A stretch of 6,941 nt of DNA from UBA685 sp002299005 (GCA_963966775.1 CAXAAH010000070.1:1-6941), one strand, 5' to 3'; shown: positions 1 through 6,669, counted from the stretch's first letter. The notes: generated by a model from the letters alone, not told the origin. Program-made: numbers and translations.

Positions 1-1142
1 AAATGACCTGTTTTATCTCTTTTGGCCGCAAGATAGGCTTCATTATGCGGGTTTGCTTCTAGGATAAGAGGCACTCTTTTGGTGACCTCTATGCCATATT
101 TGCCAAGCTGGCTGACCTTATCAGGGTTGTTGGTCATCAACTGCACCGCCGAGATATCCAAAAGCGTGAGCATGGCGGCGGCGGGAATAAAGACACGTTC
201 ATCTGTGGCAAAGCCAAGCCGGTGATTAGCGTCAACCGTATCATGGCCAGAATCTTGCAAATCATAGGCTCTTATCTTGTTCATCAGGCCGATATCACGG
301 CCTTCTTGCGCCAAATAGAGCAAGATACCGCCGCCTTGTTCGGCCATGGTGGCAAGGGCTGTTTGCAATTGCGGGCCGCAATCACATTTTAACGAGCCAA
401 GCACATCACCTGTGACACATTGCGAATGCAAGCGCACAAGCGGCGCTGACTGCTTATCCCCATCGCCTACGATGATGGCGAAATGATTTTCATCACCACC
501 TTCAGAGCGGAACATAATAATCTCGCTATCACCCGCGGCTTTGAGAGGTAATTTCGCTTTGGCGCCTTTGGTCATTTGCCAATGCGCCTTGCTGTCATGA
601 TGGTCTGAATCAAAGGCGTTGACGATTGGCAGCGCATACATGGTCGCCAAATTATTATGATGGAGCGGATCATCAGATGTCAGCATCGCCATAAGCGCGG
701 TTGGCAATAGGCGGGCTTGACGCAGAATTTTTGTGCCTAAATCAGCCAGACTATCTTTTTGCTCGCCAAGCAATGAGACTGTTTGCGGCAGGGATTCTGC
801 CTTGCCAAAGGCGATATCCAAGATTGTCTCATCACTTTGCCCATTTGCGGGCATGGTGAAAACAGGGCGTGTGCCGGGCGCTTTGCGGCCCAAGGCTTCG
901 ATATGTTGGCGGCGCATACATAACAGCATCCCTGAATCAGCGATATCCTGCATTTGCCCATCATTATAATCCGCAAATTCGGCCGCACGAAGCAAGGCGG
1001 CGCGGTTATTGGCGGCTCTGATTAAGATCGTCTCACCACGGCGCAGGGCGGCAAAGGCCTGTGCCATGCGGCGAAAGGAGGGCGATATCGGCCCTGATTG
1101 GGCGCGCGGTCTATCAGAATCTATGGATGTGTTTGTTGTCAT
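1..1142 (-). CDS. ribA: GTP cyclohydrolase II with degenerate RibB-like N-terminal domain, partial (3' end outside window)
   Basis: GTP cyclohydrolase II opens the GTP imidazole ring, the first committed step of riboflavin synthesis, in the cytoplasm. I translated the minus strand from the ATG at 1142-1140 and found 380 open codons to the left edge. The C-terminal half is clear RibA: FRSEGGDENHF, then the zinc ligands C242, C253 and C255 in CVTGDVLGSLKCDC, then QEGRDIGL, NKIRAYDLQD, NHRLGFATDER, MTNNPDKV and a closing RVPLILEANPHNEAYL. Only a short tail should be missing. The first ~180 residues resemble a shrunken DHBP synthase (RibB): ALRRGETILI, an SG-LLC stretch and an ARLLPTAL stretch align by eye. 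However, the acidic DDE-RENEGD catalytic segment has become RAANNRAALLRAAEFA, and I see no RibB HPGHT/GHTEA-type motif. The N-terminal half is therefore probably not catalytic. No strong Shine-Dalgarno precedes the start. It is divergent to the response regulator. I am very sure of the RibA identity and moderately sure of the RibB ancestry. Confidence 0.95.
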   Translation of the reverse strand, partial: MTTNTSIDSDRPRAQSGPISPSFRRMAQAFAALRRGETILIRAANNRAALLRAAEFADYNDGQMQDIADSGMLLCMRRQHIEALGRKAPGTRPVFTMPANGQSDETILDIAFGKAESLPQTVSLLGEQKDSLADLGTKILRQARLLPTALMAMLTSDDPLHHNNLATMYALPIVNAFDSDHHDSKAHWQMTKGAKAKLPLKAAGDSEIIMFRSEGGDENHFAIIVGDGDKQSAPLVRLHSQCVTGDVLGSLKCDCGPQLQTALATMAEQGGGILLYLAQEGRDIGLMNKIRAYDLQDSGHDTVDANHRLGFATDERVFIPAAAMLTLLDISAVQLMTNNPDKVSQLGKYGIEVTKRVPLILEANPHNEAYLAAKRDKTGH

Positions 1143-1167
1143 ATCTGTTGCTTTTGGGCTTAAAGGC

Positions 1168-1196
1168 TTGCACTGCGGGCAGAACGTCTTTTATTC
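1168..1196 (+). promoter_or_regulatory. candidate sigma70-type promoter for the response regulator
   Basis: TTGCAC (1168-1173) and TTATTC (1191-1196) lie 17 bases apart on the plus strand, about 40 bases before the GTG start of the regulator. Both hexamers are only partial matches to consensus. The element lies within the 92-bp spacer that it must share with the ribA promoter. A short direct repeat, GGCTT at 1157-1161 and again at 1165-1169, runs into the -35 and could be part of an operator, but this is weak. Confidence 0.35.
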
Positions 1197-1221
1197 TATG
1201 GTTAAGATTTAGCGCAATCGA
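1193..1221 (-). promoter_or_regulatory. candidate sigma70-type promoter for ribA
   Basis: Read on the minus strand, TCGATT (1221-1216) and TAGAAT (1198-1193) are separated by exactly 17 bases. The -10 matches TATAAT at 5 of 6 positions; the -35 is poor (3 of 6). It would start transcription near 1186, leaving a leader of about 45 nt before the ribA ATG. The -10 overlaps the candidate -10 of the divergent regulator gene. I saw nothing resembling an FMN riboswitch in the leader, which is far too short for one. Confidence 0.35.
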
Positions 1222-1225
1222 AGGG
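1221..1225 (+). promoter_or_regulatory. Shine-Dalgarno deciding the GTG start of the response regulator
   Basis: AAGGG lies 9 bases before GTG at 1235. The next in-frame start, ATG at 1262, has no purine-rich stretch before it, so this site supports the longer protein with the rare start codon. Confidence 0.6.
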
Positions 1226-1234
1226 TAAATAACA

Positions 1235-1957
1235 GTGTCATCTTCAAAATTATCACCGACTATGCGTTTGATGTTGATAGATGATGATGATGCCTTGCGC
1301 CTTGTCCTGCGCCAGCAATTTGAGCAAGAAGGTGTGAGCGCCATTCATGAGGCGGCCAGCGCACAAGCGGCGTTTGATACGATTGATGATTTCGCGCCTG
1401 ATATGCTGTTGCTAGATGTGCAATTGCCTGATGGGAACGGCTTTGATATTTGCCGTAAATTGCGCAATCGCGGCTTTGATAAGCCTATCTTAATGCTGAC
1501 AGGTCAAGATGCGGAAAATGATATTGTCCAAGGGCTAGAGGCGGGGGCGAATGATTATATCGCCAAGCCTATGCGGATGGGTGAATTGCTGGCACGTATG
1601 CGCACGCATTTGCGGCAACATAAATTATCAGATGATGCGCGCTTTGAGATTAGCGGGCTAGATTTTGTCCCCTCGCAAAAGACCATCGCCGCAAGAGATA
1701 GCGGTGATAAGGTTGTCTTGACCGAAAAAGAGACGATGATTTTGAAGATGCTGAATAAGCATGCGCCAGACACGGTGAAGCGTGAGGTCTTATTATCTGA
1801 GATTTGGGGCTTTCAGAAAGGTCTTTCGACTCATACGCTTGAGACGCATATTTATCGGTTGCGTCAAAAACTAGCGCGGCTGACGCCAGAGTCTGTGATT
1901 GATACCGCCCAAGATGGCTATCAATTAGCGCAAAATACGCAACGGCAAGATATCTGA
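1235..1957 (+). CDS. OmpR/PhoB-family two-component response regulator (orphan in this window)
   Basis: This 240-residue protein has the usual length and two-domain build of OmpR-type regulators, which a sensor kinase phosphorylates so that they bind promoter DNA. The receiver domain spans about 10-125: the acidic pocket is in LIDDDDALR (D16-D19), the phospho-acceptor is D61 in LLLDVQLPDGNGF, the switch threonine is T89 in MLTGQD, and the lysine is K111 in the YIAKP motif. All key residues are intact, so phosphorylation is expected. A winged-helix DNA-binding domain fills about 155-235, with VLTEKE at its front, the recognition-helix region THTLETHIYRLRQKL, and a final DGYQL hairpin. I accept the GTG start at 1235 because AAGGG sits 9 bases upstream; the ATG at 1262 begins exactly at the receiver core and has no ribosome site. 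No histidine kinase is adjacent, so neither its signal nor its targets can be read here. It may regulate itself or ribA through the shared spacer. Confidence 0.93.
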   Translation: MSSSKLSPTMRLMLIDDDDALRLVLRQQFEQEGVSAIHEAASAQAAFDTIDDFAPDMLLLDVQLPDGNGFDICRKLRNRGFDKPILMLTGQDAENDIVQGLEAGANDYIAKPMRMGELLARMRTHLRQHKLSDDARFEISGLDFVPSQKTIAARDSGDKVVLTEKETMILKMLNKHAPDTVKREVLLSEIWGFQKGLSTHTLETHIYRLRQKLARLTPESVIDTAQDGYQLAQNTQRQDI

Positions 1958-1984
1958 TTTAAAGAGAGATTTACTCGCTCGATA

Positions 1985-2059
1985 TGGCTGGGGCGGTAGG
2001 ATTCGAACCTACGATACACGATACCAAAAACCGATGCCTTACCACTTGGCCACGCCCCA
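1985..2059 (-). tRNA. tRNA-Gln (anticodon TTG)
   Basis: The 75-nt minus-strand sequence folds as a tRNA. The acceptor stem TGGGGCG/CGCCCCA is perfect, the D arm GCC/GGC carries the loop AAGTGGTAA, and the T arm GTAGG-TTCGAAT-CCTAC is perfect, followed by discriminator G and an encoded CCA. The anticodon loop TTTTGGT places TTG at positions 34-36, which reads CAA and, by wobble, CAG. The weak part is the anticodon stem, TCGGT/ATCGT: pair 27-43 is T-T and pair 30-40 is a G-T wobble. The first base pair, T1-A72, matches bacterial glutamine tRNAs such as that of E. coli. The gene stands alone downstream of ispE and ends 27 bases from the convergent regulator gene. Confidence 0.97.
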
Positions 2060-2100
2060 AGAACCATATTGAAACCCAATAAATTGGCTCGAGTGTCGCG

Positions 2101-2129
2101 AAAATAACCATCTTGCTTGCCTGTTGCAA
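2101..2129 (-). promoter_or_regulatory. candidate promoter for tRNA-Gln
   Basis: On the minus strand, TTGCAA (2129-2124) and TATTTT (2106-2101) are 17 bases apart, each matching the sigma70 consensus at 4 of 6 positions. The bases just after the -10 are CGCGAC, a G+C-rich discriminator of the kind found at growth-rate-controlled stable RNA promoters. Transcription would start near 2094 and give a 5' leader of about 35 nt for RNase P to remove. Readthrough from ispE is an alternative source of the transcript, because I see no terminator between the two. Confidence 0.45.
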
Positions 2130-2157
2130 CAAAAAATTAGCGATTTGTGTAAAGTTG

Positions 2158-3090
2158 CTAGAAAAAGCGCGTGGCAACTGCCCAAATACCCTTATCAGAG
2201 AGGCGTTTTTGATAGGCTAATGCGGCCGCCTCATCATGCAAAAAAGCAAAACAGCTGGCCCCGCTACCACTCATCGCATGGCCTATAAAATCTGTGCCAA
2301 TCATCGCGCCAGCCTCTGCCATCTCGTCTAGCAAAGAGGCTATCACAGGATAAAGCTGGCAGGCGGCAGGGGTGAGATCATTGCCAATCGCCAAGATAGC
2401 GGGCCAGTCATGCGCCGATAGGGCGGCCGCAATATCATTTGGGTTTATCACGGTGAAGCCTTTATTCATGGCGGCAAATTGCCCAAAGACCGCGCCTGTA
2501 TCAGCATGAATTTGCGGGTTGGCGATCACCATATAGGGCGCCTTTGCCCCAAGCGCCTTGCCTGTGATGGCCCCCTCGCCAATCCCTGTCATAATATGGG
2601 CGCGATTTTCAAAACACGCTGGCACATCGGCGCCTAATGATACGCTTTGAGCGCGCAGATAAAGACGTGCCTCTTGCGACCAATTCTGGCTGATAAAGCG
2701 TAGATAGGCCGCCGCATCCGCACTGCCGCCGCCAAGACCACCGCCAAGGGGGATCTGTTTTTCAAGCGTGATGTGATGGCTCAAAAGCGCCTCATAGCCA
2801 AAGCGGCTAGCGGCTTGCTGGGCAAGCGCCTTTGCCTTGGCAAGAAGCGTATCACCGCCAACATCTTGCAGCATTGGCGCAAAAGGGCCGATAAGGCGCA
2901 CGCCGTCATCGGGGGCGTTTGTGATGGTCAGCGTGTCCCCAAACTCTGAGAAGCCAACAGCTGAGACAAGCTGGTGATAGCCTTCTTTTGTGCGGCCTGT
3001 GACAGATAGGGTGAGGTTAATTTTGGCAGATGCGACTTGCTGTGCGAAATCTTGTTTTGCAGGATTTTGGCCAGAATTTTTTGATGCCAT
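2158..3090 (-). CDS. ispE: 4-diphosphocytidyl-2-C-methyl-D-erythritol kinase
   Basis: IspE phosphorylates CDP-methylerythritol with ATP, a step of the MEP pathway to IPP and DMAPP in the cytoplasm; these feed ubiquinone, undecaprenyl and other isoprenoids. The 310-residue product carries the GHMP-kinase marks: the substrate lysine K23 in SAKINLTLSVTGR, GYHQL at 37-41, the ATP loop PLGGGLGGGSADAA at 114-127, the catalytic aspartate D155 in LGADVPACF, and the glycine-rich motif SGSGASCF at 274-281. The length is typical of the family. I start it at ATG 3090, one base after the TAA of the upstream TPR gene, with GAGG 9 bases ahead. The alternative ATGs at 3126 and 3123 would overlap that gene, add residues unlike IspE, and have no ribosome site. 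It is the last gene of the ETF-QO operon and is probably translated by coupling. Confidence 0.97.
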   Translation of the reverse strand: MASKNSGQNPAKQDFAQQVASAKINLTLSVTGRTKEGYHQLVSAVGFSEFGDTLTITNAPDDGVRLIGPFAPMLQDVGGDTLLAKAKALAQQAASRFGYEALLSHHITLEKQIPLGGGLGGGSADAAAYLRFISQNWSQEARLYLRAQSVSLGADVPACFENRAHIMTGIGEGAITGKALGAKAPYMVIANPQIHADTGAVFGQFAAMNKGFTVINPNDIAAALSAHDWPAILAIGNDLTPAACQLYPVIASLLDEMAEAGAMIGTDFIGHAMSGSGASCFAFLHDEAAALAYQKRLSDKGIWAVATRFF

Positions 3091-3091
3091 A

Positions 3092-4909
3092 TTATTGGGC
3101 CTCATAGACCAACGGCTCGCCATCATCTGTTTGTGCGGCGCGCAGCTTTTCTTGCAACCTTGTGCTCATCTCTGCCTCATTTGATTGAGCATAGGCCAAT
3201 TGCCATTTATAGATAGCTTCAAAATGACGACCGACACGCCAATAAGCATCGCCCAAATGTTCGGTGATAACCGCGTCTAGCGGCTCTAGCTGAATGGCTT
3301 GTTCCAATAATTCAACCGCGCGATCATACTCTTTGAGGCGGTAATAAACCCAGCCAAGCGAATCCACAAAAAACCCAGAAGAAGGCTGTATTTCAACGGC
3401 CTTTTGAATATAGGCAATGGCCTTATCAAGATTGCGATTTGTGTCCGCATACCAATAGCCCAAATAATTCAAGGTAAAGGCATCATTGGGATCACGCGCA
3501 AGCGATGAGAGGAAATAGCTTTCTGCCTCATCTTCTTGGGCCTTTGTTGTCGCGCTCTGCTCAAGGCAGATGGCAAGATTGCGGTGCAGGCGCGCTGTAT
3601 CAAAATCACTATTTAGCAAGGCTTTATAAAGAGGCACCGCCTCAGCGCATCGACCGATGGAGCGCAAAATATCTGATTCAACAAGCAGTAAGCGGGCATT
3701 ATTTGGCCGCTTTTCACGCAAGTCTCTGGCAAGCGCAAGCGCGCCATCATGATCATCTGTGCGGCGCTTAAAAGAGATAAGCATCAATTGTGCGGGCAGA
3801 AAATAAGGGCTGTTATCACGAAGCGCGCTTACATGGCGCATCGCTGGTTTAAGCTGGTCTAGCGATAGATATTCTTGGGCCACAACAAAATGCGCCGCAT
3901 CAAAATCAGGCGCGATGATAAGCGATAAATGCGCACGCGCTAAAAGCAAAGAGCGCACTGATTTTTCGGTATCAAGCCAGCTTGTATCAAGCAAGGCTTG
4001 GGACAGGCCACGCCGGATGGTCATAGGGCGCAATAGGGGGCTTGTGCCATCGGCAAAACTGGCCCGCACGGCTGCGACATCAAAACTAGGTGAGAGGTGC
4101 GTGCGGATAAGCTCATCAGCTTTTTCAGCCGCGCCAAGGCGATGAGTAGCGCCAGCGATGGATAGCTGGATATGAGGCGGATAAAGCTGGAAGCGGCGCA
4201 AATTTGCGAGATGATTTAACGCCTCTTCAGTCTTTCCTGCCGCCTCTAGCAAATAGGCAATCTGCAATTCCATAAAGATAGGCGTTAAGCCAAGCTCATC
4301 TTTTAGCAAATCAGCCGTCTGTGACATTTGCCCGACCGCGCCCGCAAATTGGCCTTGTGCCAACAGCGCCCAAGAGCGCGATACGCCGCCGATAATCAGG
4401 GACGTATCTGATTGAGATAGAATATCTGACAGGGCGGCAACCGCGGCCCAATCATCTGTGATGGCGGCCTCTATTAATGCGGGCTCAGATGCCAGCGGCA
4501 TGGTCACATTCAAGGCTTCCATGCGCCGCGCAATTTCGGCCGCTTGCTCAATATTGCCTGATTGGTAATGCGTCAAAAAACTATGGCGCAAGATGGCAAG
4601 GTCTGAATTATCTTGCCGAAGCGTGGCGGTGAAAAAATCAGTCGCCGCGGGCAAATCATTGCCATAAACCGCATGGCGCGCCATCAGATAATTACTTGAT
4701 AGGCTGTCGGATAGGGGCGTGAATTCAGCTGGCCCATCTGTTGTGGTGGCCCGATTAGGCGTGCTTGTCTGACAGGCAGATAGGGCGGTAAGGGCAAATA
4801 GGCCGATAGACGCAGAGACAAAAAACCTCGCAAGTGACTGGTAGGGCCTGTCACGATTTGTGACATTTGCCGCGGTCAATTTGCGAGGATTCTTTTGTTT
4901 GTCGTACAT
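3092..4909 (-). CDS. TPR-repeat lipoprotein of unknown function
   Basis: This 605-residue protein begins with a long basic n-region (1-28), then a hydrophobic stretch FFVSASIGLFALTALSAC ending in a lipobox (LSAC, lipid cysteine C46). Q47 follows, which suggests sorting to the outer membrane, so it probably sits in the periplasm tethered by lipid. The rest is helical-repeat material: degenerate units from about 70 to 470, then three clear tetratricopeptide repeats at about 476-509, 510-543 and 544-577. The stretch containing VDSLGWVYYRLKEYDRAVELL and the following EHLGDAYWRVGR resembles TPR proteins I know from alphaproteobacteria, where no precise role is recalled. TPRs bind other proteins, so a scaffold or assembly role is inference. 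It starts 18 bases after the ETF-QO stop with no evident Shine-Dalgarno and ends one base before ispE. No shorter start with a better ribosome site is visible. Confidence 0.85.
   Translation of the reverse strand: MYDKQKNPRKLTAANVTNRDRPYQSLARFFVSASIGLFALTALSACQTSTPNRATTTDGPAEFTPLSDSLSSNYLMARHAVYGNDLPAATDFFTATLRQDNSDLAILRHSFLTHYQSGNIEQAAEIARRMEALNVTMPLASEPALIEAAITDDWAAVAALSDILSQSDTSLIIGGVSRSWALLAQGQFAGAVGQMSQTADLLKDELGLTPIFMELQIAYLLEAAGKTEEALNHLANLRRFQLYPPHIQLSIAGATHRLGAAEKADELIRTHLSPSFDVAAVRASFADGTSPLLRPMTIRRGLSQALLDTSWLDTEKSVRSLLLARAHLSLIIAPDFDAAHFVVAQEYLSLDQLKPAMRHVSALRDNSPYFLPAQLMLISFKRRTDDHDGALALARDLREKRPNNARLLLVESDILRSIGRCAEAVPLYKALLNSDFDTARLHRNLAICLEQSATTKAQEDEAESYFLSSLARDPNDAFTLNYLGYWYADTNRNLDKAIAYIQKAVEIQPSSGFFVDSLGWVYYRLKEYDRAVELLEQAIQLEPLDAVITEHLGDAYWRVGRHFEAIYKWQLAYAQSNEAEMSTRLQEKLRAAQTDDGEPLVYEAQ
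3100..3103 (-). promoter_or_regulatory. Shine-Dalgarno for ispE inside the end of the upstream gene
   Basis: GAGG on the minus strand lies 9 bases before the ispE ATG at 3090 and within the last codons of the TPR gene. It decides the start in favour of 3090 over the upstream ATGs at 3123 and 3126, and suits translational coupling across the 1-nt gap. Confidence 0.6.
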
Positions 4910-4927
4910 AAAATGTCAGGTGCGGGA

Positions 4928-6568
4928 TTACATATTCGGGTAATTTGGCCCGCCGCCCCCTTCTGGTGTTACCCATTGGATATTTTGCGTTGGGTCTTTA
5001 ATATCGCAGGTTTTGCAATGGACACAATTTTGCGCGTTAATCTGCAAGGCTGGATTCTCACCCTTGTCATCACGGACAATTTCATAAACACCTGCCGGGC
5101 AATAACGCTGTTCAGGGGCATCATAAATCGCCAAATTATGCGCCACAGGCACAGAGGCATCTTTTAGACGCAAATGCACAGGCTGATTTTCTTCGTGATT
5201 TGTGCCTGACAGGAACACAGATGAATTGCGATCAAAGCTGACGATATTATCAGGCTTTGGATAGTCAATCCTCGGTGCCTTATCCGCTGGCTTTAGGTTT
5301 GCATGATCGGCGTGATGCTTGAAAGTCCAAGGCGCCTTACCGCGCAAGATATAGGTATCAAGCGCTGAATAGGCCATGCCTGCCCACATGCCTTTATTGA
5401 AAGATGGGCGAATATTGCGCACCTTATGAAGCTCTTTCCACAACCAAGATTGCTCAATCTTCTCAGCATAAGAGACAGGCTCAACCGCGCCTGCGGCATC
5501 ATCTGCGCTGACAATATCAAAGACAGCATCAGCCGCTAGCATGCCTGATTTCATCGATGTGTGTGTGCCTTTGATTTTTGGCACATTCAAGAAACCAGCC
5601 GTACAACCAACAAGGCAACCGCCCGGGAATGTCAGCTTTGGCACTGACTGGAAGCCACCCTCATTGAGCGCGCGTGCCCCATAAGAGACGCGGCGCCCGC
5701 CTTCAAATACGTCTCTGACTTTTGGATGTGTCTTGAAACGCTGGAACTCTTCAAATGGTGATAGATGCGGGTTTGAATAATCAAGACCAACCACATAGCC
5801 AACCGCCACTTGATTGCCATTTAGATGATAGAGGAATGAGCCGCCATAAGTGTCTGTTGATAGCGGCCAGCCAACTGAATGCCAGACTGTGCCGGGCTTT
5901 GATTTGGCAGGGTCAATATCCCATAGCTCTTTGATGCCAATAGCATAGGTTTGCGGGTCTTTGCCTTCGCGCAGGTCAAATGTCTCAAACAAGCCCTTCG
6001 TCAAATGGCCACGACAACCCTCAGCAAAGATCACCTGCTTGGCAAGCAAATCCATCCCCGGCATATAATTTTCGGTTTTCTCGCCATCTTTGCCGATGCC
6101 CATATCACCTGTGCCAACGCCAATGACCGCGCCTGCCTCATCATGAATGACATGCGCCGCAGGGAAGCCCGGATAGATCTCAACGCCTAATGCTTCGGCC
6201 TGTTCAGCCAACCAGCGACAGAAATTACCCAAAGAGATGATGTAATTGCCATGATTATTCATCTGCGGTGGTGTTGGCAGACGGAATTCACCTGATTTGG
6301 TCAAGAACATGAATTTATCAGTCTCAACAGGCGTATCTAGGGGCGCACCCTTATCGGCCCAATCGGGGATCAGCTCGTTCAAAGCGCGCGGCTCTAGCAC
6401 AGCGCCTGATAAAATATGTGCGCCAACTTCACTGCCTTTTTCAATCAAGCAAACCTCGATAGATTTGCCTTCTTCGGCGGCGCGTTGCTTTAGTCGGATT
6501 GCCGCAGATAGACCAGAAGGGCCACCGCCAACAATGACGACATCAAATTCCATGGATTCGCGTTCCAT
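4928..6568 (-). CDS. electron transfer flavoprotein-ubiquinone oxidoreductase (ETF-QO)
   Basis: ETF-QO takes electrons from reduced electron transfer flavoprotein, loaded by acyl-CoA and amino-acid dehydrogenases, and passes them through FAD and a 4Fe-4S cluster to ubiquinone at the inner membrane. The 546-residue product starts MERESMEFDVVIVGGGPSG, with the FAD-binding GxGxxG fold at the front. The stretch LTFPGGCLVGCTAGFLNVPK and the following GTHTSMKSGMLAA are typical of the family and lie near the FAD/quinone region. The C-terminal cluster ligands are C490 (YCPAGVYE) and C515, C518, C521 (NCVHCKTCDIKDP), all present. I chose ATG 6568 rather than the upstream ATG at 6646: AAGAGG lies 7 bases before it and the family begins there. 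It leads the operon with the TPR lipoprotein and ispE. Its electron donor genes, etfA and etfB, are not in the window. Confidence 0.97.
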   Translation of the reverse strand: MERESMEFDVVIVGGGPSGLSAAIRLKQRAAEEGKSIEVCLIEKGSEVGAHILSGAVLEPRALNELIPDWADKGAPLDTPVETDKFMFLTKSGEFRLPTPPQMNNHGNYIISLGNFCRWLAEQAEALGVEIYPGFPAAHVIHDEAGAVIGVGTGDMGIGKDGEKTENYMPGMDLLAKQVIFAEGCRGHLTKGLFETFDLREGKDPQTYAIGIKELWDIDPAKSKPGTVWHSVGWPLSTDTYGGSFLYHLNGNQVAVGYVVGLDYSNPHLSPFEEFQRFKTHPKVRDVFEGGRRVSYGARALNEGGFQSVPKLTFPGGCLVGCTAGFLNVPKIKGTHTSMKSGMLAADAVFDIVSADDAAGAVEPVSYAEKIEQSWLWKELHKVRNIRPSFNKGMWAGMAYSALDTYILRGKAPWTFKHHADHANLKPADKAPRIDYPKPDNIVSFDRNSSVFLSGTNHEENQPVHLRLKDASVPVAHNLAIYDAPEQRYCPAGVYEIVRDDKGENPALQINAQNCVHCKTCDIKDPTQNIQWVTPEGGGGPNYPNM

Positions 6569-6575
6569 ATCATGA

Positions 6576-6581
6576 CCTCTT
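6576..6581 (-). promoter_or_regulatory. Shine-Dalgarno deciding the ETF-QO start
   Basis: AAGAGG on the minus strand stands 7 bases before the ATG at 6568. The open frame reaches back to an ATG at 6646, but those 26 extra residues are unlike the family and lack a ribosome site, so they are treated as leader. Confidence 0.75.
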
Positions 6582-6669
6582 ATGACGCGCATCGCTTTTG
6601 CATAACCGCGCCATTCACTATTTATTTCATCCATATATTCAATCATGCGTAATTTTTTAATCGAATGCC

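Noticed and set aside
1..1142. Short open frames on both strands, such as plus 733-969, minus 737-988 and plus 1009-1212
   Set aside because: They overlap the continuous ribA reading frame, which has clear family motifs, and their translations show no recognisable domain.
1143..1185. FMN riboswitch ahead of ribA
   Set aside because: The leader is about 45 nt, much too short for the FMN aptamer, and none of its conserved blocks are visible.
1277..1289. GATGATGATGAT microsatellite
   Set aside because: It encodes the conserved acidic pocket (DDDD) of the receiver domain and needs no other explanation.
155..1955. Six GATATC palindromes in the first 2 kb and none seen later
   Set aside because: Most encode Asp-Ile or similar in genes that favour GAT and ATC codons or fall in other frames; no spacing pattern suggests a binding array.
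1958..1984. Possible bidirectional terminator between the regulator and the tRNA
   Set aside because: GAGAG and CTCGC around ATTTA pair for only three bases before a mismatch, and no U-run follows on either strand.
2121..2136. Palindrome TGTTGCAACA followed by A6 as an ispE terminator or operator
   Set aside because: The stem has no loop, and on the minus (ispE) strand the T-run precedes it rather than follows it; TTGCAA here fits better as the tRNA promoter -35.
3091..3126. Upstream ispE starts at 3126 or 3123 with a 35-nt overlap of the TPR gene
   Set aside because: The ATG at 3090 has GAGG at the right distance and gives a typical IspE; the extra residues resemble nothing in the family.
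6569..6646. N-terminal extension of ETF-QO by 26 residues to ATG 6646
   Set aside because: The family starts at the internal ATG 6568, which has AAGAGG 7 bases upstream; the extension has no ribosome site and no family similarity.
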